A stretch of DNA of 64,000 nt, taken from the NCBI GenBank assembly GCA_031180825.1, contig JAPSLM010000015.1, forward strand, positions 1 through 64,000. Reading direction: 5' to 3'. The notes under the pieces were generated by a model. The model did no database searches and was not told where the DNA came from. It worked only from the letters and a program-made list of their open reading frames with translations. The stretch comes from Paenibacillus sp. Its GTDB lineage: Bacteria; Bacillota; Bacilli; Paenibacillales; NBRC-103111. The translations under genes were made by a program, and so were the position numbers. Shown here one piece after another: positions 1-8,798 of the stretch; the first letter of the stretch is position 1; the number at the start of each line of letters is the position of its first letter.

Positions 1-60
1 ATCCTTTACAGTGAATTATGGACAGGTACTACCTGCCATTTCATTGTAAAGGATTTTTTT
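1..60 (+). terminator. Rho-independent terminator of an upstream plus-strand gene
   Basis: A near-perfect long hairpin has outer arms at 1-10 and 45-54, an inner ATGG/CCAT and AGGT/ACCT pairing, and a run of seven T directly after it. It would end a plus-strand gene lying before the window. Confidence 0.75.
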
Positions 61-62
61 GT

Positions 63-343
63 GGTCTAGACTTTAAAGAAACAGAAGATTATGAACATTC
101 AGAGAAGATTAATGCAACGCTAGTGATACTGAATAATACTGAATAACTGTGGTAGATTCAACCGATACATATTTTGGAAAAGCAATGCTTGAAGCTCATG
201 AGGGTGTGGCTATCTGAGACTACTTTGGTTTAAAAAATTCCTCCTTGATGACAACAATCGCATTAAGAACATCCAGTTATCCAATCGTTTTATCGATCCA
301 GTTAAAACAAAATGAAAAATCTAACCCTCTACCGATCAAGTAA
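63..343 (+). pseudogene. Decayed ORF remnant, family unknown
   Basis: Two protein-like stretches lie in neighbouring frames. The first runs from 63 (GLDFKETEDYEHS...) to a stop after LVILNNTE. The second starts near 146 in a frame shifted by two bases and reads VVDSTDTYFGKAMLEAHEG, then an in-frame TGA, then DYFGLKNSSLMTTIALRT up to TAA at 341-343. The switch sits in a short duplication (GAATAATACTGAATAA). I read this as the 3' part of a gene broken by a frameshift and a nonsense change. I do not recognise the family. Chance open reading in AT-rich DNA is the alternative. Confidence 0.35.
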
Positions 344-347
344 AAAT

Positions 348-396
348 AATAAAAAGACGCTGTAGATCAGACATTTTGAGCCTAATCGACAGCGTC
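348..396 (-). terminator. Terminator of the GABA/CoA-transferase operon
   Basis: The arms GACGCTGT and ACAGCGTC (389-396 and 356-363 on the plus strand) form a hairpin. Read on the minus strand it is followed by TTTTTATTATTTTT. It lies about 100 bp past the stop of the last operon gene. Confidence 0.75.
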
Positions 397-499
397 CCCC
401 GTTCCACAATTATTCCTTTATAGATGCAAATTGGATAAGAAGCCTGTTATTTTATTCCTTTTGATTCTAGTACACAATCTTGATGGGGTCCCTTCTCAC

Positions 500-1924
500 C
501 TACCGCCCCCGGTTAAACACCACCAGCTTCAGCTCCGTCAGTTCCTCCACCGAGTACTTGACGCCTTCGCGTCCGACGCCGCTTTCTTTCACGCCGCCGT
601 AGGGCATGTGATCCAGCCGGAAAGTCGGAATGTCGTTGATCATGACGCCGCCGACATGCAGCTTATCGATCGCGTTCATGGCTGTGTGCAGGTTGTCGGT
701 ATAAATCCCGGCCTGAAGCCCGTAGACGGAATGGTTGACCCAGTCTACCGCTTCCTCCACCGAGCTAACCTTGTTGATCAGCACAATCGGGGCAAACACT
801 TCCTTGCAGGACACTTGCGCGTCAGGAGGGACGTTCAGCAGCACCGTAGGCGCAAGAATCCCGCCTTCGGCCGTTCCGCCCAGCGCCACGGTTGCCCCCT
901 GCTGCGCGGCTTCCTGAATCCATGCCACGGCCCGCTCCGTTTCCCGATCGGAGATCATCGCGGACACGTCCGTTTCGGCATCCAGCGGGTCTCCAAGCTT
1001 GAGCTGTTTGGCCGCTGCGACGAATTTTTCGACAAATTCGTCATAGCTGTCCTCCAGCACGTACACCCGCTGCAAGGAGATGCAGACTTGGCCTTGGAAC
1101 GAGAAAGCACCAGTAACACAGCGCGCAATAATGGAATCGATCCGGGCGTCGCTGTCCACGATAACCGCGGAGTTGGAGCCCAGCTCCAGCGTGACGCGCT
1201 TCAAGCCGGCTTTCGCACGGATGCTCTTGCCGACAGACGGGCTTCCGGTGAACGTGATGACATCGACGCGGGGGTCCTCGACGATTTTATCGCCGATGAC
1301 TCTGCCGGCGCCGGTGACGACGTTCAGAGCGCCGGCCGGAAGCCCGGCTTCCATGAACAGCTCCGCGATGAAGAACGCGGATAGCGGCGTCTGGCCCGCA
1401 GGCTTCAGGACGACGGTATTGCCTGCGGCAATGGCCGGGCCCAGCTTGTGGGCGACCAGATTCATCGGGAAATTGAACGGAGTGACCGCCCCGACCACGC
1501 CCAGCGGCTCTCTCACGGTATAAGCGAAGCGTCCTTCCCCTCCGGGAACGGCGTCCATCGCCAACGTCTCGCCGTGAATCCGCTTCGCTTCCTCTCCGGC
1601 CAGCTTATACGTCTGAATCGTCCGGTCCACCTCGATCAGAGCGGCCTTGATCGGCTTGGCAGCTTCCAGCGCGATGAGGCGGGCCGCTTCTTCGCGGCGC
1701 TGTTCCAGCAGGCGGGACACGGTTTCCAGAATGCGGGCCCGTTGGTGGGCCGGCATGCTTCGCATGACCGGCTTGCAGCGGACCGCCGCTTCGATCGCCT
1801 GCTCGGTCTCCGCGAGATCAGCCGAAGCGATGTCGGCCAGCTTTTCCTTGGAGTACGGCGAGTACAGCGGGGTGTAGTTTTTCGTCTCAACCCAGGTTCC
1901 GTCGATGAATGCATGCTTTTTCAT
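500..1924 (-). CDS. gabD: Aldehyde dehydrogenase, probably succinate-semialdehyde dehydrogenase
   Basis: A 474-residue NAD(P)-dependent aldehyde dehydrogenase of normal length. Visible motifs are the oxyanion Asn151 in PFNFP, the general base Glu247 in LELGSN and the nucleophile Cys281 in GQVCIS. It ends the minus-strand operon and follows the GABA aminotransferase by 30 bp. That context makes oxidation of succinate semialdehyde, or a similar omega-semialdehyde, to the acid the likely job. The ATG follows AGGAGG. The GQVCISLQR context also fits broad-specificity (lactaldehyde or glyceraldehyde-3-phosphate type) members, so the substrate is inferred from context. Confidence 0.85.
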   Translation of the reverse strand: MKKHAFIDGTWVETKNYTPLYSPYSKEKLADIASADLAETEQAIEAAVRCKPVMRSMPAHQRARILETVSRLLEQRREEAARLIALEAAKPIKAALIEVDRTIQTYKLAGEEAKRIHGETLAMDAVPGGEGRFAYTVREPLGVVGAVTPFNFPMNLVAHKLGPAIAAGNTVVLKPAGQTPLSAFFIAELFMEAGLPAGALNVVTGAGRVIGDKIVEDPRVDVITFTGSPSVGKSIRAKAGLKRVTLELGSNSAVIVDSDARIDSIIARCVTGAFSFQGQVCISLQRVYVLEDSYDEFVEKFVAAAKQLKLGDPLDAETDVSAMISDRETERAVAWIQEAAQQGATVALGGTAEGGILAPTVLLNVPPDAQVSCKEVFAPIVLINKVSSVEEAVDWVNHSVYGLQAGIYTDNLHTAMNAIDKLHVGGVMINDIPTFRLDHMPYGGVKESGVGREGVKYSVEELTELKLVVFNRGR

Positions 1925-1954
1925 GAAGTAAATCCGCCTCCTTATGCGATACGA

Positions 1955-3325
1955 TCAGTCCGCCTTGCCCGCTCCTGCCGATACGGCGCTCAACTCCGCC
2001 ATAGCTTCACTGATAATGTCGAGCCCTTCTTGCAACTGCTCCTCCGTGATGACCAGCGGGGTCAAGAAACGGACAATATTGCTGTGAACTCCTGCGCCGA
2101 GCAGGACCACTCCTTTTCGGTAACAAGCTTGCAGCAACGCCGCCACGAACTCTTTGGCCGGCTTGCCGGTGTCCGGATCGACAAACTCCACGGCGCACAT
2201 CGCGCCCAGTCCGCGAACGTCTCCGATAATTTTAAACTCATCCTGCAGCTTGCGGAAATGACTGCGAATCGCGTCGCCGATAACGAGCGATTTTCCCGGA
2301 AGGTCCTCGCGCTGCATCATCTCGATCACGGCCAAAGCCGCCGCGCAGCCGAGCGGGCTTCCGCCATAGGTTCCGCCGATTTCGCCCGGGTTCGGGGCGT
2401 CCATAATCTCCGCTTTGCCGACGACGGCGCTGATGGGAAGACCTGCGGCGATCGATTTGGAAAGCGTGATAAGGTCCGGCTCGATCTCGAACAGCGTCGA
2501 GGCGAACATTTCTCCGGTCCGGCCGAAGCCGGTCTGAATTTCATCGGCAATAAACAAGATACCATGCTTCTTGCAAATCTGAAAGACGCCCTGCACGAAC
2601 GATTTTGGCGGGACGATGAAGCCTCCCTCGCCCTGTACCGGCTCCATGATGACGGCCGCCAGCTCTTCCGGGGCGACCTCGGTCAGCAGGAAATCCTCGA
2701 ACTGCTTCAGGCAAAAGTCCCCGTACTCTTCTTCGTTCATCGACACGGGACGTTGATACGGATAAGGGAATGGCGCTTTATAAATCGCGGGGGCATACGG
2801 CCCCATTTGGTATTTGTACGGCTTCACTTTGCTGGTCAGGGACATGCCGAGCAGGGTCCGGCCGTGGAAGCCGCGGGTGAACGAAACGATGCCCGTTTTG
2901 CCCGTATATTTCCGGGCGATCTTCACGGCGTTCTCGACCGCCTCCGCTCCGCTGTTCAGGAGCACGGCTTTTTTGGCAAAATCGCCCGGGGTGATCTCGG
3001 CGAGCTTTTCCGCCAATGCCACATAAGGCTCATACATTCCGACATGGAAGCACGTATGAATGTATTTTTCCGCCTGTGCCTTGATGGCGTCCACGACCTC
3101 GGCCGGGCTGTGGCCCGCGTTGATGGTACCGATCGCGCCGACGAAGTCCAGGAACACGTTGCCGTCCACATCGTACAGCAGCGCCCCCTGCGCTCTCTCG
3201 ACAAACAAAGGATGGTTGTTGCCTACTCCCTTGGACACCGTCTGCTGTCTCCGCTCTAAGAGCGCTTTTGTCTTCGCTCCCGGCAATTCGGCTGCAACCG
3301 ATACGAATTTTCGTTGGGCTGTCAT
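1955..3325 (-). CDS. gabT: 4-aminobutyrate (GABA) aminotransferase
   Basis: A 456-residue class III PLP aminotransferase. The cofactor-pyridine Asp261 lies in FIADEIQTGFGRTG and the Schiff-base Lys290 in LSKSIAAGLP, the usual GabT signature. The length and the GIGTINAGHSP start of the cofactor domain fit GABA transaminases. It would move the amino group of GABA or another omega-amino acid to 2-oxoglutarate, giving glutamate and a semialdehyde for the downstream dehydrogenase. The ATG is preceded by AAAGGGGAG. It lies 28 bp after the M20 peptidase gene in one operon. Confidence 0.9.
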   Translation of the reverse strand: MTAQRKFVSVAAELPGAKTKALLERRQQTVSKGVGNNHPLFVERAQGALLYDVDGNVFLDFVGAIGTINAGHSPAEVVDAIKAQAEKYIHTCFHVGMYEPYVALAEKLAEITPGDFAKKAVLLNSGAEAVENAVKIARKYTGKTGIVSFTRGFHGRTLLGMSLTSKVKPYKYQMGPYAPAIYKAPFPYPYQRPVSMNEEEYGDFCLKQFEDFLLTEVAPEELAAVIMEPVQGEGGFIVPPKSFVQGVFQICKKHGILFIADEIQTGFGRTGEMFASTLFEIEPDLITLSKSIAAGLPISAVVGKAEIMDAPNPGEIGGTYGGSPLGCAAALAVIEMMQREDLPGKSLVIGDAIRSHFRKLQDEFKIIGDVRGLGAMCAVEFVDPDTGKPAKEFVAALLQACYRKGVVLLGAGVHSNIVRFLTPLVITEEQLQEGLDIISEAMAELSAVSAGAGKAD

Positions 3326-3353
3326 TGGATTGCTCCCCTTTCGGCTTGAAAAA

Positions 3354-4631
3354 TTAACCGTTCGTTTCGTCTAATCCGCACCATTGGATAAGCGTCAAAG
3401 CAATGATTTCCGCCGCTTCCGCCACTTTGTCCAGCTCGATATATTCGTTCGGGTAATGAGCGACCTCCGTAACCCCCGGCCCGAACACGATGGCAGGCGT
3501 CTTGCCCGCTTGAGTTAGCAGGCCGCCGTCCGTTCCCCACGGAGACGCTTCGATAACCGGCTCCGCTCCGGCGACCTTGCGGTACTGCTCCGCCAAGGTA
3601 TGCATGAGCTCATGCTCCATGTCCATCGACCCGGGAATCCAGCGGGCGCCGAACCATTCCAACACGGGAGCGTGCTCCTTGAACCACGGGTCCTGCTCGG
3701 CAAGCCGCTCCAGCCACTGCTCCATCTCCAGCTTCGCTTCCTCGATCGTTTCCTCGGGCGAGACGCCCATCCGGCCTTCCAAGCGGACGAGGTCGGGAAC
3801 CGAGGACGGCCAGTTGCCGCCTTGGATGACCCCGATGTTGATCGGGATCGGAATCGGCGTATTTTGATACAGCGGATCGGTGATCCGGGCGTTGCGCCGT
3901 TCCTCCAGCGCTTGAATGTGACGGATGACGAGCATGCTTTTCTCGATGGCGCTAACTCCCTCGTACCGGGTGCCGCCGTGCGCCGCCCGACCTTTCACTT
4001 GAATCCGGAACCACATCGAGCCCTGCTGCTTCGGAAAAATACGCATATTCGTCGGCTCCGGGATAATCGCGGCGTCGGCCTTGTAGCCCCGCATCACGGT
4101 CGCGAGCGTACCAGCCCCGCCGCTTTCCTCCTCGACGACGCTCTGGAAGATGACGTCGCCTTTCAGCCGGAGGCCCAGCCCTTGAATCGCTTGAATCGCC
4201 AGCAGCAGCGAGACGTTCCCGCCTTTCATATCCGTGACGCCGCGGCCGTACATTTTGCCGTCCCGGATTGCGCCGCTGTACGGATCGTCAGACCACTGCT
4301 CGCGCTCTCCCTCCGGGACGACGTCGATGTGACCGTTCAGAATGATCGACTTCCCGCCGCCGGAACCGCGCAGAATGCCGACCACATTCGGGCAGTTATC
4401 GAAATCCGGCCGCGAGGAGCAAAAGTACGGATGCTTCTTCAAAGCTTCCCCGTCCAGCTCCCATACGTCGACCTCTAAGCCCATCTGCCGCAGCTTCTCG
4501 GCGACCAAAGCCTGCGCCGCCGCTTCATGGCCCTGCGTGCTTGGCACCTGCACCAGCCGCTGCAGGAAGGCCATACCTTCTTCGCTGTGCGTGCGCATCC
4601 ATTGCTTAATCCGTGCCTGGAGCTCTGACAT
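3354..4631 (-). CDS. M20 family deacylase (ArgE/DapE/YodQ-like)
   Basis: A 425-residue zinc-dependent amidohydrolase of the M20 family. Metal and catalytic motifs are His101 in NGHIDVV, Asp134 in GRGVTDMKGG, the Glu pair near 167 in VVEEESGG, EPTN near 193, and a C-terminal His in EVAHYPNEY. I chose the ATG at 4631 because AAGGAGGAGAA lies just upstream. The reading frame stays open further upstream, but only through an intergenic inverted repeat. It most resembles B. subtilis YodQ, which also sits with a CoA-transferase and a YodT-like aminotransferase. It probably removes an acyl group from an N-acyl amino acid and so feeds the aminotransferases. Confidence 0.85.
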   Translation of the reverse strand: MSELQARIKQWMRTHSEEGMAFLQRLVQVPSTQGHEAAAQALVAEKLRQMGLEVDVWELDGEALKKHPYFCSSRPDFDNCPNVVGILRGSGGGKSIILNGHIDVVPEGEREQWSDDPYSGAIRDGKMYGRGVTDMKGGNVSLLLAIQAIQGLGLRLKGDVIFQSVVEEESGGAGTLATVMRGYKADAAIIPEPTNMRIFPKQQGSMWFRIQVKGRAAHGGTRYEGVSAIEKSMLVIRHIQALEERRNARITDPLYQNTPIPIPINIGVIQGGNWPSSVPDLVRLEGRMGVSPEETIEEAKLEMEQWLERLAEQDPWFKEHAPVLEWFGARWIPGSMDMEHELMHTLAEQYRKVAGAEPVIEASPWGTDGGLLTQAGKTPAIVFGPGVTEVAHYPNEYIELDKVAEAAEIIALTLIQWCGLDETNG

Positions 4632-4680
4632 GTTTCTCCTCCTTGTGCGCAGATAAGGTGAATAAGCAGGCGCTGCGCTG

Positions 4681-4793
4681 CCGAAGCGTTCCTCCGATCG
4701 CTCTTGTTCCCGGATTTCTTGATTATCTAACCCCTTAAGGGGTTGAAACCCGGGAACAAAGGCGAACACTCCGTTTCTCCAGAACGCTTTCGG
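4681..4793. repeat. Large imperfect inverted repeat with central AACCCCTTAAGGGGTT
   Basis: Two arms of about 55 nt meet at a perfect 16-bp palindrome (4729-4744). Further paired blocks are TTGTTCCCGG with CCCGGGAACAA, and CCGAAGCGTTC with GAACGCTTTCGG. It fills the gap between the thiolase and M20 genes. It may be a repetitive extragenic palindrome or an mRNA-processing hairpin inside the operon. No T-run follows on either strand, so it is a poor terminator. Confidence 0.6.
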
Positions 4794-4844
4794 CCGCTCC
4801 GCTCCGCTCCTTAATTCACCGAACATCTAAAAATTCGAAACCCT

Positions 4845-6029
4845 CTACGCCTCACTCACGTTCTCGTAGATCACCGCAAGGCCCATGCCGCCGGCCATGC
4901 ACAGCGTCACCATGCCGTACTTCACGCCGGACCGCAGCATTTCGTGCATCAGCGTCACGGTCAGCTTCGCTCCGGTAGCGCCTACCGGATGCCCCAGCGC
5001 AATGGCACCGCCATTGACGTTGACCCGCTCCGGGTTCAGCTTCAGCTCGCGGATGACGGCCAGGGCCTGCGCGGCGAACGCCTCGTTCAGCTCGATCAGC
5101 CCGATGTCGTCGAGCGTCAGCCCGGCCTTGCGCAGCGCCTTATGGACGGCGGGCACCGGTCCGATGCCCATCACGCCCGGCTCGACTCCGGCGCTGGCGA
5201 ACGCTTTGACCTTGAGCAGCGGCTGGATGCCCGCCCGCTCCGCCTTGCTGCGGGACAGCAGCAGCACGGCGGCTGCGCCGTCGTTCATCGGGCAGGCGTT
5301 GCCTGCGGTAATGGTGCCGTCTGGCTTGAAGACGGCGGGCAGCTTGGCGAGCTTCGCCAGCTCGATATCTTCCCGCAGCGACTCGTCCCGGTCGAAGAGC
5401 CGGACGCCTTGCCGTTCCTGCAGCTCCAGCGGCACGATTTCGTCCTTGAACCGCCCGCTGCGGACCGCGTCGGCCGCCTTCCGGTGGCTTTCGAAAGCAA
5501 ACCGGTCCTGCTCTTCCCGTGAAATGCCATACTGCTCGGCTAACCGCTCTGCGGTCATGCCCATATGCTCATCTCCCAGCGAGCAGGTCAGTCCGTCGGC
5601 AAGCAGTGCGTCCTCCATCGCGACATGGCCGAACTTCGTGCCCCAGCGGTTTCGGACCAAGTAGGGCACCTGGCTCATGCTCTCCACACCGCCCGCAATG
5701 ACGGCTTCCTCTTGCCCCGCCGCAATCGCCAGCGCCGCGCTTGTGATCGCCTTGAGGCCCGAGCCGCATGCTTTGATGACGACGTGGCCCGGCACCGTCA
5801 GCGGAAAACCGGCCCGCTGCGAGCTGATTCGCGCCGAATTGAGCCCCCCGCCGTGCACATAGCCGTGGCCGAAAATAATTTCGCCCACCTCTTCCTTCGG
5901 CAGCGCCGTTTTCGCCATCAAGCCCGTCAGCACTTGACGCCCCAGCTCGGCGGCGGGCACATCCCGCAACGACTTGCCGAAGGCTCCGACCGCCGTGCGG
6001 ACCCCCGCCGCGATAACGACTTCATTCAT
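4845..6029 (-). CDS. Acetyl-CoA C-acetyltransferase (thiolase)
   Basis: A 394-residue thiolase. The nucleophilic Cys (residue 88, in VIKACGSGLKA), the GGAIALGHPVGATG histidine motif and the C-terminal Cys in TLCMAGGMG are all present. I place the start at the ATG at 6029, nine bases after GGGAGG; an in-frame GTG lies one codon earlier. It would cleave acetoacetyl-CoA, or another 3-ketoacyl-CoA made by the CoA-transferase encoded just upstream, to acetyl-CoA. A degradative role fits the operon better than synthesis. Confidence 0.9.
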   Translation of the reverse strand: MNEVVIAAGVRTAVGAFGKSLRDVPAAELGRQVLTGLMAKTALPKEEVGEIIFGHGYVHGGGLNSARISSQRAGFPLTVPGHVVIKACGSGLKAITSAALAIAAGQEEAVIAGGVESMSQVPYLVRNRWGTKFGHVAMEDALLADGLTCSLGDEHMGMTAERLAEQYGISREEQDRFAFESHRKAADAVRSGRFKDEIVPLELQERQGVRLFDRDESLREDIELAKLAKLPAVFKPDGTITAGNACPMNDGAAAVLLLSRSKAERAGIQPLLKVKAFASAGVEPGVMGIGPVPAVHKALRKAGLTLDDIGLIELNEAFAAQALAVIRELKLNPERVNVNGGAIALGHPVGATGAKLTVTLMHEMLRSGVKYGMVTLCMAGGMGLAVIYENVSEA

Positions 6030-6044
6030 CACGGATTGCCTCCC

Positions 6045-6710
6045 TTATTGGATCGTTGACACAACGGACGGAACGATCAATTCCGCATCCGTCTGCCGGA
6101 TGACTTCTTCTGCGGTGAAGGGGGCCATCACTTCCCTTAAAATAAGCCCTTCGTCCGTCACTTCCATTACAGCCATTTCGGTAATGATCATATCCACGCA
6201 GCGCGGCGCGGTTAACGGCAGCGAGCACTGCTTCAATATTTTCGACTCGCCCTGCTTGTTCGTATGGTTCATCAGCACGATGACCTTGCGCGACTTTTGC
6301 GCCAGCTCCATCGCTCCGCCCATGCCGGGCACCCGTTTGCCGGGAACGATCCAGTTCGCCAAATCCCCGTGCTGGCTCACTTCAAGCGCGCCCAGAATCG
6401 TGATGTCCACATAGCCGCGGCGGATAATCCCGAAGGCCGTCGCGCTGTCGAAATACGATGCGCCCGGCACGATGGTCACCGGGAAGCCTCCGGCATTGCA
6501 CAGCGCGGGATCTTCGCTGCCCTTGGCCGGGCTCGGACCGGTGCCCAGAATGCCGTTCTCCGCGTGAAAAAACACTTGGAGCTCCGGCGGCACATAATTG
6601 GCCACCAAGGTCGGAATCCCGATCCCGAGGTTCACGAGCATCCCGTCTTGAATTTCCTGCGCCGCCCGCCGGGCGATCCGGTAACGGCTGTCTTCTACTC
6701 CCACGCCCAT
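6045..6710 (-). CDS. 3-oxoacid CoA-transferase subunit B (YodR/ScoB-like)
   Basis: A 221-residue family I CoA-transferase beta subunit. The catalytic Glu51, which forms the CoA thioester, is in FFHAENGILGTGP. The start at 6710 overlaps the end of the alpha-subunit gene by 16 bp and has AAGGAG ahead of it, the usual coupled arrangement. With its partner it transfers CoA from a donor such as succinyl-CoA or acetyl-CoA to a 3-keto acid. It matches YodR of the B. subtilis yodT-yodS-yodR-yodQ cluster, so a beta-keto amino-acid intermediate is possible as well as acetoacetate. Confidence 0.9.
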   Translation of the reverse strand: MGVGVEDSRYRIARRAAQEIQDGMLVNLGIGIPTLVANYVPPELQVFFHAENGILGTGPSPAKGSEDPALCNAGGFPVTIVPGASYFDSATAFGIIRRGYVDITILGALEVSQHGDLANWIVPGKRVPGMGGAMELAQKSRKVIVLMNHTNKQGESKILKQCSLPLTAPRCVDMIITEMAVMEVTDEGLILREVMAPFTAEEVIRQTDAELIVPSVVSTIQ

Positions 6711-7390
6711 GTCCAGTTCACTCCTTGACTCGGTATGACCATATCCACATAAATCCCCGGGGTGACGATGCATTCCGGGTCCAGCTCGCCGAGCGGCACG
6801 ATTTCGTCGACCTCGGCAATGGTGTAATCTCCGGCCATCGCGACGAGCGGATTGAAATTGCGGGCGCTTTTGTCATAGATCAAGTTGCCGTACGGATCGG
6901 CCTTCTGCGCGTGCACGATGCTGACCTCGGCGGTCAGCGCCGTCTCGATCAAATACGGCTTGCCGTCCAGCACGATCTGCTGCTTGCCCTCTTCGGCAAT
7001 CGTGCCGATGCCGACATCGACGAAGATGCCGCCCAAGCCGACGCCCCCGGCGCGGATGCGCTCGGCCAGCGTCCCTTGCGGACTAAACTCGACCTCCAGC
7101 GCGCCCTCGTTCATGAGCCGGCCGGCGTTCGGATTGGAGCCGATGTGCGAGACGATGACTTTCCGGGCCCGGCCCGCCGTGATCAGCCGCCCGATGCCGA
7201 TATCCGGGAACGCGCAGTCGTTGCCGATCAGGACGAGATCGCGCACGCCTTTATCCAATATGCCTTGGCACAAGGACGGAGGGTTGCCCACGCCTCCGAA
7301 GCCCCCGTACATCAGGGTCATCCCGTCGCGTATATGCTGAAGCGCGTCCTCCAGCCCGGCGACCTTGCTTCGCTTTTTTACAAGCTCCAT
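6695..7390 (-). CDS. 3-oxoacid CoA-transferase subunit A (YodS/ScoA-like)
   Basis: A 231-residue family I CoA-transferase alpha subunit with the N-terminal glycine-rich MYGGFGGVGNP motif, GNDCAFPDIGIG and the C-terminal PLGELDPECIVTPG. It binds CoA and works as a heteromer with subunit B, whose start lies inside this gene's 3' end. The ATG follows GAAGGGGGA. It corresponds to YodS. The aminotransferase gene lies 18 bp upstream. Confidence 0.9.
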   Translation of the reverse strand: MELVKKRSKVAGLEDALQHIRDGMTLMYGGFGGVGNPPSLCQGILDKGVRDLVLIGNDCAFPDIGIGRLITAGRARKVIVSHIGSNPNAGRLMNEGALEVEFSPQGTLAERIRAGGVGLGGIFVDVGIGTIAEEGKQQIVLDGKPYLIETALTAEVSIVHAQKADPYGNLIYDKSARNFNPLVAMAGDYTIAEVDEIVPLGELDPECIVTPGIYVDMVIPSQGVNWTWAWE

Positions 7391-7408
7391 GCGTTTTCCC
7401 CCTTCCCC

Positions 7409-8773
7409 TTATACCGCCGTTTTATTCAAATGGCCTTCCGCCCGCAATTCCTCTTGCACTTCAAAAATACTTTTTTCCAATATGCTTACTAGGCTATCAA
7501 TTTGCTCCGGGGTGATAATTAATGGCGGAGAGACGATAATCGCGTCTCCGGCCGCTCCGTCGATGCCTCCCGATGCCGGGTACACGAGCAGCCCTTTGTC
7601 AAAAGCGCGCTTGATGACCCGCGCCGTCACGCCGAGCGATAGCGGGAAAATCCCCTTCGTCCGCACATCCGGCACGAACTCCAGTCCGAGCAGCAGCCCT
7701 TTGCCCCGCACGTCGCCTACGATGTCCAGCCGCTTCGCCATCTCCTGCAGCTTGCCGAGCAGATACTCGCCGCTTACTTCCGCCTTGCGGACCAAATCAT
7801 GCCGCTCCATATACTCCAGCACGGCCAGACAGACGGCGGCGGATTGCGGATTGGCGCTGTACGTATGGCCCGCCATGATCGACTTGGACCCTTTCAGAAT
7901 CGGCTCCATGACCTTATCGCTGACCAGCGTCGCCGCCATCGGCGTGTAGCCTGCGCTCATGCCTTTGCCCAAGGCGACGATATCAGGATCGACTCCCCAG
8001 TGCTCGATCCCGAATTTCTTGCCGGTTCTGCCGAGCCCCGTCATCACCTCGTCCGCGATGAACAGAATATCGTATTTGTCGCAGATACGCTTGATCTCCT
8101 GATAATAGCCCTCCGGCGGCGTCACCGCCCCTCCCGAAGCGCCGATGATCGGCTCTGCGATAAATCCGGCGATATGCTCCGGCCCGATGCGCAGAATCGA
8201 CGTTTCCAGCTCCTGCGCGCATTTCATGCCGCAGCCGGGATGCGCTTCCTTCAGCGGACAGCGGTAGCAGTACGGCGCGGAAACGGACGGATAATCTTCG
8301 AGCAGCGGGATGAACCGCTTGCGCCGCAGAATATTGCCGGACATCGACAAAGCGCCCATCGTAATGCCGTGATAGCTCATCCAGCGGGAAATGAAGCGGT
8401 TTTTGCGGTCGCGGCCTTTCTCCTGCCAATGCTGGATCGCGATCTTCATCGCCGTCTCCGTCGCTTCCGAGCCGCTGTTGACGAAAAAGGACCAGCTCCA
8501 GCGCCCCCCGGACCATTCGCTTAGCTTGCGGGCAAGCGCTTCGGCCGGTTCGCTCGTAAATTGCGAGCGGTACGCGAACGATACTTTTTCCGCCTGCGCC
8601 TTCATCGCCTCGACGATTTCCGGCACCCCGTGGCCGATGCTGGCCGTTACTGCGCCGGAACAGCCGTCGATATACGTTTTGCCGTCCGTATCGTAGAGGT
8701 ATATTCCTTGTCCGCTGGCTACCGTTGGATAGTCGTAGTCCAGAATCGGCTTGATCAAATGTGTATCCGTCAT
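7409..8773 (-). CDS. Class III aminotransferase, YodT-like
   Basis: A 454-residue PLP aminotransferase. Asp241 (FIADEVMTGLGRTG) and the Schiff-base Lys270 (ALGKGMSAGYTP) are present. It carries four cysteines at 169, 172, 181 and 185 (CYRC...GCGMKC), a feature I recall from the YodT/YhxA branch and one that could bind a metal. The start at 8773 has GAGGGG upstream; the frame stays open upstream but without support. In B. subtilis, YodT sits with YodS, YodR and YodQ in the kamA region, where beta-lysine breakdown has been proposed. A substrate with a distal amino group is therefore likely here. Confidence 0.85.
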   Translation of the reverse strand: MTDTHLIKPILDYDYPTVASGQGIYLYDTDGKTYIDGCSGAVTASIGHGVPEIVEAMKAQAEKVSFAYRSQFTSEPAEALARKLSEWSGGRWSWSFFVNSGSEATETAMKIAIQHWQEKGRDRKNRFISRWMSYHGITMGALSMSGNILRRKRFIPLLEDYPSVSAPYCYRCPLKEAHPGCGMKCAQELETSILRIGPEHIAGFIAEPIIGASGGAVTPPEGYYQEIKRICDKYDILFIADEVMTGLGRTGKKFGIEHWGVDPDIVALGKGMSAGYTPMAATLVSDKVMEPILKGSKSIMAGHTYSANPQSAAVCLAVLEYMERHDLVRKAEVSGEYLLGKLQEMAKRLDIVGDVRGKGLLLGLEFVPDVRTKGIFPLSLGVTARVIKRAFDKGLLVYPASGGIDGAAGDAIIVSPPLIITPEQIDSLVSILEKSIFEVQEELRAEGHLNKTAV

Positions 8774-8798
8774 GTCGGTTCCCCTCTTTACGCTTGTG

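Noticed and set aside
4632..4826. N-terminal extension of the M20 enzyme
   Set aside because: The extra residues come from an inverted repeat, and the ATG at 4631 has an excellent ribosome-binding site.
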